From the IMG/VR virus record IMGVR_UViG_3300013128_000004, positions 1-46,152 of that record: a stretch of 46,152 nucleotides of DNA. One strand, 5' to 3'. Source of the stretch: a virus. The translations under genes were made by a program, and so were the position numbers. The notes beneath the pieces were generated by a model. The model made no database searches. It was not told the origin of the DNA and saw nothing but the letters and a program-made list of their open reading frames with translations. Positions 32,057-41,261 of the stretch are shown piece after piece (the stretch's first letter is position 1; the number at the start of each line of letters is the position of its first letter).

Positions 32057-35000
32057 ATGGGAAGCAAGCCTTTTAAGGATCAGTTTTATTCAAATATAAT
32101 CGTCTATGACGAACGTAAGAGATATTATTATCTCTGGCAGCGCATGAACAAACCTCTCTTAGATGATGAGGTGAGAAATATGCAGCTAAGCCTTGTAGAC
32201 CAAATGAGAAGGTCTGTACAAGGATTAGCTGGTGATGTTGCTGTTCCTATTGCTCCGTATGCAAGAAGCCAGGACCCTGTAAATCCAGATTCAACTATTC
32301 TAAGATATTTCAGAGTAACTCAAAAAGGCCCATCAGGTACAGCAAATGATTTTACAGTTATTGGTGGTTCAGGAATAGACGATCCAGCAGTGATGTTTGT
32401 AAAAGGATTTTATGTATTTCTGACTGGTGATATCGATTACACAGACCAGAATGATTCTGGAACTTTGGTTGACCCTGCTTTTACTGAGACTCCTATTCCT
32501 GATTTGAGCACCCCTACTTCAGATAGAGTAGACGTTGTATACGTAGATTTTAGTTTTGGTGAAGTGTCTCCTACTCTGGGAGCTAATGCAAGTGAGTATA
32601 CTGATACTAACCTTAGAAATCCTATAGTAGGAACAGAGACAGGTAATAGACTAAGAGCTATTTTTGATATCAGAGTATGGGAAGATTATCCTAATAAAGA
32701 AGCAGATGGAAGTGCGAGAACTTCATCCTTGTCTGCTCCTTATTTCAGACAGAATATTTTCACTAACAGCGACTTCCTAGGGTCAATTGATTTGACCGAC
32801 CCTGAAGCTAATCCTATCTACAAGCAACATTTCTTAGTGCCTATAGCAGTTCTAAATCGTCAGGCTGGAATAGCCTCGATTACACAGGATCAAATTATTG
32901 ATTTGTTAGACCTCTATGATAAGAGAGTGCTATCAACAGATGAAGTGTCCTATCGTATACATCATGGTGGATATGGAGAAACTGCTGTATATGAGCTATC
33001 ATTAGCCCCAGAGTTTGTACCACGCTTTCCTAATGCTGTAATAGATGAATCTGCTTTTGCAACAGGGCTAAATCAAGGATTTAATACCGAAGCTTTCAAT
33101 ACCGATTCTGTAACTCCGCGTGTTGTACAGAATGAGGGAAGATTCAATATGGGTGCTCTTCTCATTGGGGGAGAGACAGGGCCTGTTACGTACCCTATTT
33201 CCGCATTAACAGGTGCTGAACAGTTACATCGTGGAGAGTTGCTGGCTAATGAATTATCAACCAAATCATTAGCTGTAGGATTTGATAGAGGTGTAACAGG
33301 AGCTAGAGAATACGTAGATAGAGTAAGTGTCGAAATGCAGGGAGTAACAGCTACTGCAGTAGGTATTAGAGTACAGAACTCTACAGGTGAAACCGGAACT
33401 TTGAATGCTCTTTTAAGAGGACAGTCTTTAGGTGACACTGGTAATTATGTTTCTGTAGACTATCTAGGAAGAATGGGTATTAATACCACTGAACCTGGAT
33501 GGTCCGGCCCTAATATGATATGGAACGATACTGATTCTTCTAACATTGTTTTTGATGTAGATGACTCAGGAAAAGTAAGAGCAAATCTCTTCATCGATGG
33601 AAAATTATTTGTTCTAGGTTATGTATACGGACCTTCATGGCAAGTGCCTCCTTATGTCTCTCCAGAAACTCCTGCTATCTTTGGATTTACAGGACTTGTA
33701 AACAACTATAATGGAGCAATACCTACATACCACAAGGGAATAACAGGAAGAGCCGCTTTCTATATTCGTCCAGGTATGGCAGTTGTAGGTGATACTGGAA
33801 TACCAGGATACACAGGTACTTTCGGTTTTTATGAATGTTTTGATGGTAACGGAGACCGAGTATTCACCATTGGAAGTTTGGGAGATGATTTTGACAGAGT
33901 TGTTAAGACTCTTTATGGTACAGGTCAGAGAGTTTTATTCTATACCAGCTATAGCTTTAAGTACCTACCAGATGGATATGATGAAATAAGTACCGGGGAC
34001 ATTGTAAGTATACAAGGTTTTGATTTTGAGGGTACTCCTATAATGGATAGTATGACAGTTACTGCCACTGTAGGAATAACAGGAGCTTATGAAGTTAGTC
34101 AGTGGATACAGGGTCTTTTTGCTAATACTAAAGTTATAGTACAGCTTGATCCTTATGATGAGGATCGTCCAATAACTACAAGATACGGTAATGATGGAAA
34201 ACTCATTATATCAGACTTAGAAGATAACTCATTGCTTGAGATAACATCATTTACGGTAGATAGAGCACTTCTTGATCCGATAGAGATTCCACTCGTTAAA
34301 TCTAAATGGTATGGATCAGGTTTATATGGTGGAGACCTCCTAAATTTGAAGTTTGCTAAGTTGGATTTAGGAGAAGCAGCGGATGCTTGGTTATTCAATG
34401 GCGATGTTTTCTTCAATGGGAATGGGTATCTAAATAGAGTAACATTTAGTCCTAATGTAATATTTAGAGATGACGTGTTTGTGTACGGAAACTTTATTGC
34501 AGATACTACTACTTTCAATGGAGCTAAAATTAATGCTCTCACCGTAAATATCTCATTAAAGGTTGATGGTAGAGCAGCTATACATGACCATTTGGTAGTG
34601 GGGTATCCATTAGATCAAGCATTTAATGCTTTCTGTGGAGATGTAATTAATTATAACAAATTAGCTGTTTTAGTTAATGGGGATGTTAGAGCGAACGGAT
34701 TCTACGCTTTACCAGAAGAGAATGTTGATCCAAAAGAGTTTGGAACTTTAGCCGTTAGGACAAGGTATTACAAAACAAAGCTGTCATTAGAAATAAACGG
34801 TACTTATGGATCATCTTCTAATCCTTTAGGGTGGCATTTAATTGATAACAGACCGGGAGTTGTTATCGATGGTGATAGCAGTCTAAATACGATTGTTATA
34901 GATTATAGTAATGGTAGAGGAACTTTTGGAAATGTTCTGCTAAACGTTAAAGGTGATATAGTAGCAGATAATTCAATTCTTACTAAGCACCTTTCAGTAG

Positions 35001-36148
35001 GTACAGCTCTAACTGAAGCTAATACGGATTATTCTATATATGTTGAAGGTGACAGTGTATTCAAGGGTACTGTTACTGTAGATAATCTTAAGTTCTCTGG
35101 TGCTCAGTCAGCATCAGGGAGTGAGATAACAACACCTGCAAATGTAATAGTATACCAGATAGGTAAAGAATACATAATACCTCCTGTTGGAGACATACTT
35201 AGAACTAAGAAGCTATCTCATTCTAATAAAACTATTCTAAATAATGCGGGTAAGCTTGGTGGTGTGTTACTAGATGTAGGAGATGATCCTGAGGTACCTC
35301 CTACAACATGGACTCCTAACCCGGATGAGGCCAGATTTGCACATGATACACTTTCATATGCTAATGCTCAATATGTAGGTACATCTAATCAAATTATAAC
35401 GACTACAGATATAAATAAAAAAAGTGACCCAAAATTATGGAGAAGATATACAGACTGTATTCTTTTGGCTAATTTAGGGACATTGAGAATACAATGGGTA
35501 GGATATGCGGTTATGGCTAATGGAGGAGACGATTTTGTTATCTCTAATAGTGATTCTGATCGAAACCCTAATAATGTTGTACAATCTTATGAATTTGAAA
35601 GTCCTTATTTTATGAATAGGTCAGGCGGTTCAACTATTAATTGGATGCCTGGAAAAAGATTCGGAGATGAAAACCTAATAGCTCATGTACAGGTAGACCT
35701 TGTAGGTACTCATCCAGGTCAGTTCTGTGGATCTGCAGGTAAAATCTACGTACCAGATATATACAGTACAAACTCTCCTGTGTCCATTTATGTACCTATG
35801 GATAGCTGGGAAAGATTCTGTGTAAATGAGAATATCTTATCAGGTACTACAGCAGGATATAGTTATTTGTTGTACTATAAGCATGAGAAAGCTATAAATA
35901 ATTTTACACGGATAACATTAGCTAGAAAAACGGGTGATACTAATAGTCCTTATGGACCAGCATATGAAACATGGTATATAGGTATTATGCCAAGGATTAA
36001 TAATCAGAAGAGAATAAGTTACGCAAATAGTAATACTGATAAATTATTTATTGGAGAATGGGACCTTGACCTGATTATGTATCCAGAAGCAATTGGAAGA
36101 TGTTCAAATATGATTGGTCAAATGTACGTGTCTTACATGCAGGGGTAA
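32057..36148 (+). CDS. large fibre-like virion protein (1363 aa)
   Basis: N-terminal ~300 residues contain YYYLWQRMNKPLLDDEVRNMQ, similar in style to N-termini of phage baseplate/fibre proteins (Lys/Pro-L-L-D-x-E-x-N-x-x-Q). The middle (~520-1110) has repeated short beta units of the type V-x-G-D-x-x-x-x-G (GDVFFNGNG, LVNGDVRANG, NVKGDIVADN, YVEGDSVFKG), typical of trimeric fibre shafts. The C-terminal ~180 residues look globular (NRSGGSTINWMPG, YIGIMPRI) and may be a receptor-binding tip. Unusual position between terminase and portal. RBS AGGA. Confidence 0.6.
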   Translation: MGSKPFKDQFYSNIIVYDERKRYYYLWQRMNKPLLDDEVRNMQLSLVDQMRRSVQGLAGDVAVPIAPYARSQDPVNPDSTILRYFRVTQKGPSGTANDFTVIGGSGIDDPAVMFVKGFYVFLTGDIDYTDQNDSGTLVDPAFTETPIPDLSTPTSDRVDVVYVDFSFGEVSPTLGANASEYTDTNLRNPIVGTETGNRLRAIFDIRVWEDYPNKEADGSARTSSLSAPYFRQNIFTNSDFLGSIDLTDPEANPIYKQHFLVPIAVLNRQAGIASITQDQIIDLLDLYDKRVLSTDEVSYRIHHGGYGETAVYELSLAPEFVPRFPNAVIDESAFATGLNQGFNTEAFNTDSVTPRVVQNEGRFNMGALLIGGETGPVTYPISALTGAEQLHRGELLANELSTKSLAVGFDRGVTGAREYVDRVSVEMQGVTATAVGIRVQNSTGETGTLNALLRGQSLGDTGNYVSVDYLGRMGINTTEPGWSGPNMIWNDTDSSNIVFDVDDSGKVRANLFIDGKLFVLGYVYGPSWQVPPYVSPETPAIFGFTGLVNNYNGAIPTYHKGITGRAAFYIRPGMAVVGDTGIPGYTGTFGFYECFDGNGDRVFTIGSLGDDFDRVVKTLYGTGQRVLFYTSYSFKYLPDGYDEISTGDIVSIQGFDFEGTPIMDSMTVTATVGITGAYEVSQWIQGLFANTKVIVQLDPYDEDRPITTRYGNDGKLIISDLEDNSLLEITSFTVDRALLDPIEIPLVKSKWYGSGLYGGDLLNLKFAKLDLGEAADAWLFNGDVFFNGNGYLNRVTFSPNVIFRDDVFVYGNFIADTTTFNGAKINALTVNISLKVDGRAAIHDHLVVGYPLDQAFNAFCGDVINYNKLAVLVNGDVRANGFYALPEENVDPKEFGTLAVRTRYYKTKLSLEINGTYGSSSNPLGWHLIDNRPGVVIDGDSSLNTIVIDYSNGRGTFGNVLLNVKGDIVADNSILTKHLSVGTALTEANTDYSIYVEGDSVFKGTVTVDNLKFSGAQSASGSEITTPANVIVYQIGKEYIIPPVGDILRTKKLSHSNKTILNNAGKLGGVLLDVGDDPEVPPTTWTPNPDEARFAHDTLSYANAQYVGTSNQIITTTDINKKSDPKLWRRYTDCILLANLGTLRIQWVGYAVMANGGDDFVISNSDSDRNPNNVVQSYEFESPYFMNRSGGSTINWMPGKRFGDENLIAHVQVDLVGTHPGQFCGSAGKIYVPDIYSTNSPVSIYVPMDSWERFCVNENILSGTTAGYSYLLYYKHEKAINNFTRITLARKTGDTNSPYGPAYETWYIGIMPRINNQKRISYANSNTDKLFIGEWDLDLIMYPEAIGRCSNMIGQMYVSYMQG

Positions 36149-36151
36149 AAT

Positions 36152-36340
36152 ATGCCTGGAGAATTAGGTGGAGAAGACGATCTTTCAATGAATGTAGGTC
36201 ACTATGACAGACGTTATGATGATACTGGCGAGTGGATGCAGGATGTAAACAGACCATATGATGATTCTGAGACAAAGCAGAAAGAAAGAATATTAAATAA
36301 GATGAAATCCAGATTATATCGTAGGAAGGACAGAGAATGA
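36152..36340 (+). CDS. small acidic/basic protein (62 aa)
   Basis: Acidic N-terminal half (GEDD, DRRYDDTGEW) and basic C-terminal helix (RILNKMKSRLYRRKD). AGGGG six bases before ATG. Located between the fibre-like and portal genes; ATGA overlap with the next gene. Function unknown. Confidence 0.5.
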   Translation: MPGELGGEDDLSMNVGHYDRRYDDTGEWMQDVNRPYDDSETKQKERILNKMKSRLYRRKDRE

Positions 36341-36759
36341 GTGAAGTAAATAAGATGATATCAGATGTTTCTTCACTATCTAAAAAGATAGCGAAAGACC
36401 TTGATACTCTTTCTAGTGTCTACCATAGGCTTTTTGATGACATCAATCACAGATTCAAAGAAGAGCTTTTAAGACAAAACGGAAAGATTAACGGTCTTGA
36501 AGATTTTTACTCTTTAGTTATCCTTCTAAAAGGGGACAAAACAAAAGTAAGAAACGCTCTCTTAATTTTAGGTGGATTAAAAGATATATCTCAGTTTAAT
36601 GTTTCTGAAGAAGCTTTAGAAGAAGAACGAGATAGGAAAGCTGAAGCAGAAGAAATGATGAATATTCTGGAACAAGTTTCCGAACAAGAAGATGTTAGAG
36701 AAATAGAATTTCCAGAAGAAACTATAGATGAGATATTAGAAGAAACAGATGATAAATAG
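36337..36759 (+). CDS. helical coiled-coil protein (140 aa)
   Basis: Helical from residue ~1 to 60 (VSSLSKKIAKDLDTLSSVYHRL), then a very acidic C-terminal third (EEALEEERDRKAEAEE ... DEILEETDD). No family recognised. Immediately upstream of the portal; a portal chaperone or head-completion role is only positional guesswork. Confidence 0.55.
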   Translation: MSEVNKMISDVSSLSKKIAKDLDTLSSVYHRLFDDINHRFKEELLRQNGKINGLEDFYSLVILLKGDKTKVRNALLILGGLKDISQFNVSEEALEEERDRKAEAEEMMNILEQVSEQEDVREIEFPEETIDEILEETDDK

Positions 36760-36770
36760 GAGATAAAAAT

Positions 36771-38687
36771 ATGGCAACGAATAAACAGGGTACAGTAAAA
36801 ACTAGAGTTGTTAAAGGTTCAAGGGATGATATAACTGTGCAAGAGACACATACTATTAAACCGTCTACACGTTTGACGGAAAAAGAAGTCAAAGCTCGTC
36901 AGCTGAAAAAATATGCTACTACCACTTTTGGTTTTGGAGCAAGAAATGCTTTTTCGGGTGGCGATATTAGTATGAGTTCCCAGGGAAACTTTTACTCACC
37001 ACAACTGTCTACAGACTTTTTAGAAAAACCCCAAAACCTTAGAGAGCGTAGAGCGTGGTATCGTCAGTTCTATAACGGTAATGAGTTCGTAGGTGCCGCA
37101 ATCGACCTCCACTCATCATTACCACTTTCTAAGATACGACTTGAAAAACCTAAGTGTGAAAATGAGAAAATGGGAGAATATATCTACACATTTTTTGAAG
37201 ATATGTGTAATGATATAAACCTTTTTAAAGTACTAAGAGAGATGAGTCACGAGTACTGGCTTATGGGTAATGCGTTCATTTTTGCAGAGGACCATGACCC
37301 CTATAATGTAGATGACGATGAGAAAGAAAAAGTAAAAGAAGAAGGTAAGGGAAGAGCTTTAATGCTCTACGATAAGTTCAAGATAAGAGATAAGGACCCA
37401 AACTATAAAGGGTGGAGAAAGCTTATTGTACTCCCTCCTGACCAAGTTCGTATAAAGAAGATGCCTCTTACGGATGATTCTCTTGTAGAGTTCATGCCAG
37501 ACCCTGATACCAAGAAGATGATTACTGGGCAACCTGATAGGATTTATGGTCAGCCTCAGGGTATTAATGAGCAATTTGAAAGACTAAGAAGTAAGCTACC
37601 TGAAAGCCTTATGGGAAAGCTGGAAGAGGGTGGAAGTATCCCTATGGATACAGACCCGTTCACAGGTTCTTTCGTGTTTCATCTGGCAAGAAAAAAGAGT
37701 CAATATGAGACTCTCGGTGTCTCTATTCTCGAAAGATGTATAAACACTTTACTACTTCAGGATAAACTGCGTCAGGCACAGACTTCTATTGCCAGCAGAC
37801 ATATGACCCCTATCCGTATAGTGTGGGGAGAAGAGCTTAGTGAAGACCAGACAAATGAATTAAGAGAACAGGTTGATATGGCTCTTGTGGACCCGGACTT
37901 CTCAATCATAGCTAACTATCAGGTTAATTGGGAAGAAATGGGAAGCGGAGGGCGTTTGCTTGAGCTTTCATCTGAATATGAACATATTGAGAATTCTCTT
38001 TTTGCAGGATTGAATGTGACCAGAGAGATGCTTACTGGAGAAGGAACATATTCAGGTAATAAGATAACTCTTCATATCATGAATAACATCTATTTGAATT
38101 TCAGAGATGACTTACAGGAATATGTTGAGAATTATCTATTCAAGCCTATAGCGTATAGAAAAGGTTTTATCGAAAAAGATGAGTTTGGTAGAGAAAAACT
38201 TATATATCCTAGACTAACATTTACAAGATTAGCTATCAAGGATAACGATGCTTACTTCGATCAGTTGTTCCAGTTGTATCAGAAGGGTTCAGTATCTATC
38301 GATGTAATACTTGATATCTTTAATATTGATCCTATAGCAACAAGAAAGAAACTGGAATCTGACCTATTTACAGTTAACGATCCAACATTCAATACATTCT
38401 TACAAGCTTTGTACAATGCAGCGGGGAGTGATTTTACTACTAAGTATGATATTAACGGTGCTATTGCTAAGTATCTGAATGTTCCTGAACTTCCTCCCGC
38501 AGCGCAAGGCGAGGGTGGAGGTGGGGGATTAGGCGGGTTAGGCGGTGCTGGTGCAGGAGATAGTAGATTTGCTTCTACGCTTAATAAGAGCCAAAAAGAT
38601 GCATTGTCTAACTTAATGAAGTTGGCTCTTCAGAATCCAGATAAACTGGATAAGTTAGCCCAAATCTTCAAAAAGAAGCAACCATAG
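36771..38687 (+). CDS. portal protein
   Basis: 638 residues. A typical portal start of the clip/wing region: RERRAWYRQFYNGNEFVGAAIDL, then EYWLMGNAFIF, IVLPPDQVRI, FHLARKKSQYETLGVSILERC and the stem-helix stretch LLLQDKLRQAQTSIASRH. Then GLNVTREMLTGEGTYSGN, characteristic of portals that follow with the tunnel loop, and IFNIDP near the end. A Gly-rich linker (GEGGGGGLGG) precedes a final helix. It forms the dodecameric DNA gate at the capsid vertex. RBS AGGAG. Confidence 0.85.
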   Translation: MATNKQGTVKTRVVKGSRDDITVQETHTIKPSTRLTEKEVKARQLKKYATTTFGFGARNAFSGGDISMSSQGNFYSPQLSTDFLEKPQNLRERRAWYRQFYNGNEFVGAAIDLHSSLPLSKIRLEKPKCENEKMGEYIYTFFEDMCNDINLFKVLREMSHEYWLMGNAFIFAEDHDPYNVDDDEKEKVKEEGKGRALMLYDKFKIRDKDPNYKGWRKLIVLPPDQVRIKKMPLTDDSLVEFMPDPDTKKMITGQPDRIYGQPQGINEQFERLRSKLPESLMGKLEEGGSIPMDTDPFTGSFVFHLARKKSQYETLGVSILERCINTLLLQDKLRQAQTSIASRHMTPIRIVWGEELSEDQTNELREQVDMALVDPDFSIIANYQVNWEEMGSGGRLLELSSEYEHIENSLFAGLNVTREMLTGEGTYSGNKITLHIMNNIYLNFRDDLQEYVENYLFKPIAYRKGFIEKDEFGREKLIYPRLTFTRLAIKDNDAYFDQLFQLYQKGSVSIDVILDIFNIDPIATRKKLESDLFTVNDPTFNTFLQALYNAAGSDFTTKYDINGAIAKYLNVPELPPAAQGEGGGGGLGGLGGAGAGDSRFASTLNKSQKDALSNLMKLALQNPDKLDKLAQIFKKKQP

Positions 38688-38688
38688 T

Positions 38689-39072
38689 ATGAGATCAATA
38701 ATCTCTAAATATCTTAGGAGTATAGTGGCTGGTATTGAAGTTACCGAAGAGAGACATGGATTTAAAGATAATCCTGTACTCAAAGAGGTTAAACCACGTC
38801 CTCCAGAAGAGCAAATAGAACTTCAGGAGATGGATTCTGGTAAAAAGACTAAACAAGTCTTACCTGAGGATAGAAAAGTAGAAAGAGAAAAAGTAGTAAC
38901 TAAGACTCCAGACATGAAGCCTTCCAGAAAGCAACCTACTACAGGAGAGTGGGAGTATTCAGAAAAGATGAGACAGTATCAGGAAGAAAATAGGGCTAAC
39001 GGTAATGGTACTTATTTGAAGAAGAAAATAAATCCTGAAACGGATAAGAGATTTAAGAATAAAGGAGAATAG
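38689..39072 (+). CDS. hypothetical charged virion-block protein (127 aa)
   Basis: A short basic N-terminal helix (SIISKYLRSIVAGIEV) is followed by a long disordered Lys/Glu/Pro segment. Similar N-terminal helices occur in other proteins of the block (see 25850-26290). Starts one base after the portal stop with no clear RBS, suggesting coupling. Confidence 0.5.
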   Translation: MRSIISKYLRSIVAGIEVTEERHGFKDNPVLKEVKPRPPEEQIELQEMDSGKKTKQVLPEDRKVEREKVVTKTPDMKPSRKQPTTGEWEYSEKMRQYQEENRANGNGTYLKKKINPETDKRFKNKGE

Positions 39073-39074
39073 AT

Positions 39075-39365
39075 ATGGCTAAGGTTCCTAAAGAACTTGA
39101 GAAGCAGATAGAAACTATGGACAAAATTATATCGGCTTTGAACGACTTAGTTGATGATAATAAGATATCAATGGAGTACTATGGGAAAGATTTCCAGGAA
39201 CCCATTGTGGAATTAAGAAAAATGGGACTTGAACTTAGAGATAAGTTACAGGTCTTCAAAGGAAACATGGAATATGCTATTGGTGAGCAATATAACACTA
39301 GTAGCAGATTTGCTTCGGCCCGAAGTGTTATTGATAGGTTCCTATCAAAGAGTTATACAGAATAA
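39075..39365 (+). CDS. small helical protein (96 aa)
   Basis: Helical hairpin-like protein: KELEKQIETMDKIISALNDLV and VELRKMGLELRDKLQVFKGN, then a Ser/Arg C-terminal tail ending RFLSKSYTE. AAAGGAG before ATG. No family. Its stop codon overlaps the late promoter motif at 39361-39376. Confidence 0.55.
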   Translation: MAKVPKELEKQIETMDKIISALNDLVDDNKISMEYYGKDFQEPIVELRKMGLELRDKLQVFKGNMEYAIGEQYNTSSRFASARSVIDRFLSKSYTE

Positions 39366-39376
39366 TCTATTAATAT
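39361..39376 (+). promoter_or_regulatory. late promoter motif AATAATCTATTAATAT
   Basis: Identical in 16 of 16 bases to the motif at 42833-42848 and differing by one base from 25763-25778. It lies 42 bases before the ATG of the scaffold-like gene at 39418, in the only gap of this part of the operon. Confidence 0.65.
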
Positions 39377-39417
39377 ACTAAAATAAATGACTGAGGCACA
39401 TCCGAGAGGATCTGATA

Positions 39418-40665
39418 ATGGCTAATAATGATAAAGAAAAAAAGCAGGACAAAAAAGAAGAGAAGAAAGACAAGCCCAAGACGGACAATAAAGTTAAAGA
39501 CGACTTGAAGGCTAAGGCTAATAATCTTCTTTTGAAGCACCCAGAGATATTGAATAATGCTAGGCATCTATTCAGAAATGAAAATGGTACGACTATAATT
39601 CAAGAGGTAGTACCAAGAGGAGATGCTAAGCCCAGTGATATTCAAGTTCAAGGTGACCTTCAAGATATGGACTTAAGAGGGTTAGCTGTATATGCTAAGG
39701 CACTTCTTAATGACAATCTGTTAAAATATGATAAGAAAGTAGCCTTTGAAGATGCCCTATGGAGTGCTATTAAGACCAAAGATAATGGTAAGTATCAGGG
39801 AAAAGTCAATGCCAGTACATTTGATTTGATACTGAGCTACTTGGACGGTATGAAGACTGCCAAAGACCTGGGAAAAAAGCCACAGCAAGATGAAAAAAAA
39901 GACGTTCCTGTGGAAGTAAAACCTGCCGAAGAGAAACTGGGTAAGAAACCAGAAGATAAGTCTGAAGAAACAGAACCTAAAAAGGTTGTTCAGGTTACAG
40001 AGGTCACCAGAAAAATTATGACCCCCGGACAAGAACAAGCTCTTAAAGGTGAGACTCCTAAAGGGGAGAAACCGGAGCATGTTTCGGAAACTGATAAGAG
40101 AAAATATCAGCAGTTTCAAGAGCAGAAAGAAAATCAGGACCAGGATGATAAGTCCAAATCAGATAAAGAAGCCAATAATGGGAGGAACGATATGGAAAAA
40201 GAACTAGTTCTGAAGACTATAGAAGTTATGGAAAATCAGATTTCTGAACTTAAAAAGAGTTTAGAAGTAAAGCCAGAAGAAAAGAAGGATGAAAAGGATG
40301 AGAAACCTGTAGAAGCCTCAACGGGTGTTAAACAGATTCTTGATTCTTTAGACAAGATTGCTGGACAGCTTGAAGAGACACAGCAGCTTGAGCTTCTTAA
40401 AGTGGCTTATAGCATTGATGCTATAGCAGATGTTATCGAAGGAAAGAGAACTGCAGCGACTCTTGAATCTGACCTTGATGAAGAGTACATGAAGAAGTAC
40501 TTCAAAGGTGGATTAAGAGAAGGAGATGCTGATGAGAAGGCTTATATGGGAGAGTTTAACTCAGACCTAACCACTCAGGTAGAGCAAGCTCAAGAGCAGC
40601 TTGTAAAAGGTAAGAGCGGGATCAAATTAGCATCTGATAGACCGTATGTAATTCTCAAGGACTAA
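39418..40665 (+). CDS. scaffold-like charged protein with nested internal start (415 aa)
   Basis: Very lysine/glutamate-rich protein. N-terminal ~25 residues highly charged; ordered-looking stretch ~35-145; disordered Pro/Lys/Glu linker to ~255; and a C-terminal 157-residue helical part. An in-frame ATG at 40192 has a strong GGGAGGA just upstream, so the C-terminal part is probably also made alone. The charge, coiled-coil content and position between portal and capsid genes fit a capsid scaffold or assembly core protein, but no family was recognised. Confidence 0.55.
   Translation: MANNDKEKKQDKKEEKKDKPKTDNKVKDDLKAKANNLLLKHPEILNNARHLFRNENGTTIIQEVVPRGDAKPSDIQVQGDLQDMDLRGLAVYAKALLNDNLLKYDKKVAFEDALWSAIKTKDNGKYQGKVNASTFDLILSYLDGMKTAKDLGKKPQQDEKKDVPVEVKPAEEKLGKKPEDKSEETEPKKVVQVTEVTRKIMTPGQEQALKGETPKGEKPEHVSETDKRKYQQFQEQKENQDQDDKSKSDKEANNGRNDMEKELVLKTIEVMENQISELKKSLEVKPEEKKDEKDEKPVEASTGVKQILDSLDKIAGQLEETQQLELLKVAYSIDAIADVIEGKRTAATLESDLDEEYMKKYFKGGLREGDADEKAYMGEFNSDLTTQVEQAQEQLVKGKSGIKLASDRPYVILKD
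40192..40665 (+). CDS. nested C-terminal product of the scaffold-like gene (157 aa)
   Basis: Same frame as the 415-residue gene. The ATG at 40192 follows GGGAGGAACGAT, one of the best RBS sequences in the block. The product starts MEKELVLKTIEVMENQISEL and is a coiled-coil domain plus an acidic C-terminal segment. Nested in-frame scaffold genes are established in other phages (lambda C/Nu3), which is why it is listed; expression is not shown. Confidence 0.5.
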   Translation: MEKELVLKTIEVMENQISELKKSLEVKPEEKKDEKDEKPVEASTGVKQILDSLDKIAGQLEETQQLELLKVAYSIDAIADVIEGKRTAATLESDLDEEYMKKYFKGGLREGDADEKAYMGEFNSDLTTQVEQAQEQLVKGKSGIKLASDRPYVILKD

Positions 40666-40685
40666 GGTTCCGAAAGGACACTAAT

Positions 40686-41258
40686 ATGCCAGGATTGTTT
40701 CCTAACCCATCTGCGGCTCCTGAGAATTTTCATGTCGGGGAAGCAGTTAGATATTTCATAAATGAGCGGGAAATATCACCCTATGTAGGTAGGGTGACAG
40801 CTATCTGTCCGGGTATCCAAAAGGTCTGGGTTGAATGGCCTGTTGGAGGAAACACTCAGATGGACCCAGAATTTCTCGTTAAGGTACCCATATTCCAGGG
40901 AATACCTACAGTAGAGGAAGATACTGGATATTCTAGCTTTGATAAAGATAGATCAAACAAAGAGTATGGTACTATAAAGCAAGAAAAAGCTGTAAGGCTT
41001 GCTCACAAGATTATTAAAGAAAAAATTAGTGCTGAAGAAAGTAAAAGCAAAGTAGAAGAGTTAGCATCAAAGATTGCAAGCTCTTTTGCGAATAATGTAA
41101 TAGGAACACTTTCTTCAGATGTATTAGAGTGTAAAGATCAGAATCTTAGCGATATAGAAGCATATCAAAAGATATATCCTAAGTACGCAAGTACTTGTTC
41201 TGATCACATTATTAGGTATGCAATCGAAAACATATACGCTTCAACTGACGGAGAGTAA
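40686..41258 (+). CDS. hypothetical protein with SH3/KOW-like N-terminal domain (190 aa)
   Basis: Residues ~15-70 form a small beta barrel pattern (FHVGEAVRYF ... YVGRVTAICPG ... KVWVEWPVGG ... DPEFLVKVP) like SH3/KOW domains. The remainder is helical with two cysteines near the C-terminus. Good RBS (AAAGGACACTAAT). Position in the head gene cluster suggests a head- or assembly-associated role. Confidence 0.55.
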   Translation: MPGLFPNPSAAPENFHVGEAVRYFINEREISPYVGRVTAICPGIQKVWVEWPVGGNTQMDPEFLVKVPIFQGIPTVEEDTGYSSFDKDRSNKEYGTIKQEKAVRLAHKIIKEKISAEESKSKVEELASKIASSFANNVIGTLSSDVLECKDQNLSDIEAYQKIYPKYASTCSDHIIRYAIENIYASTDGE

Positions 41259-41261
41259 AAT

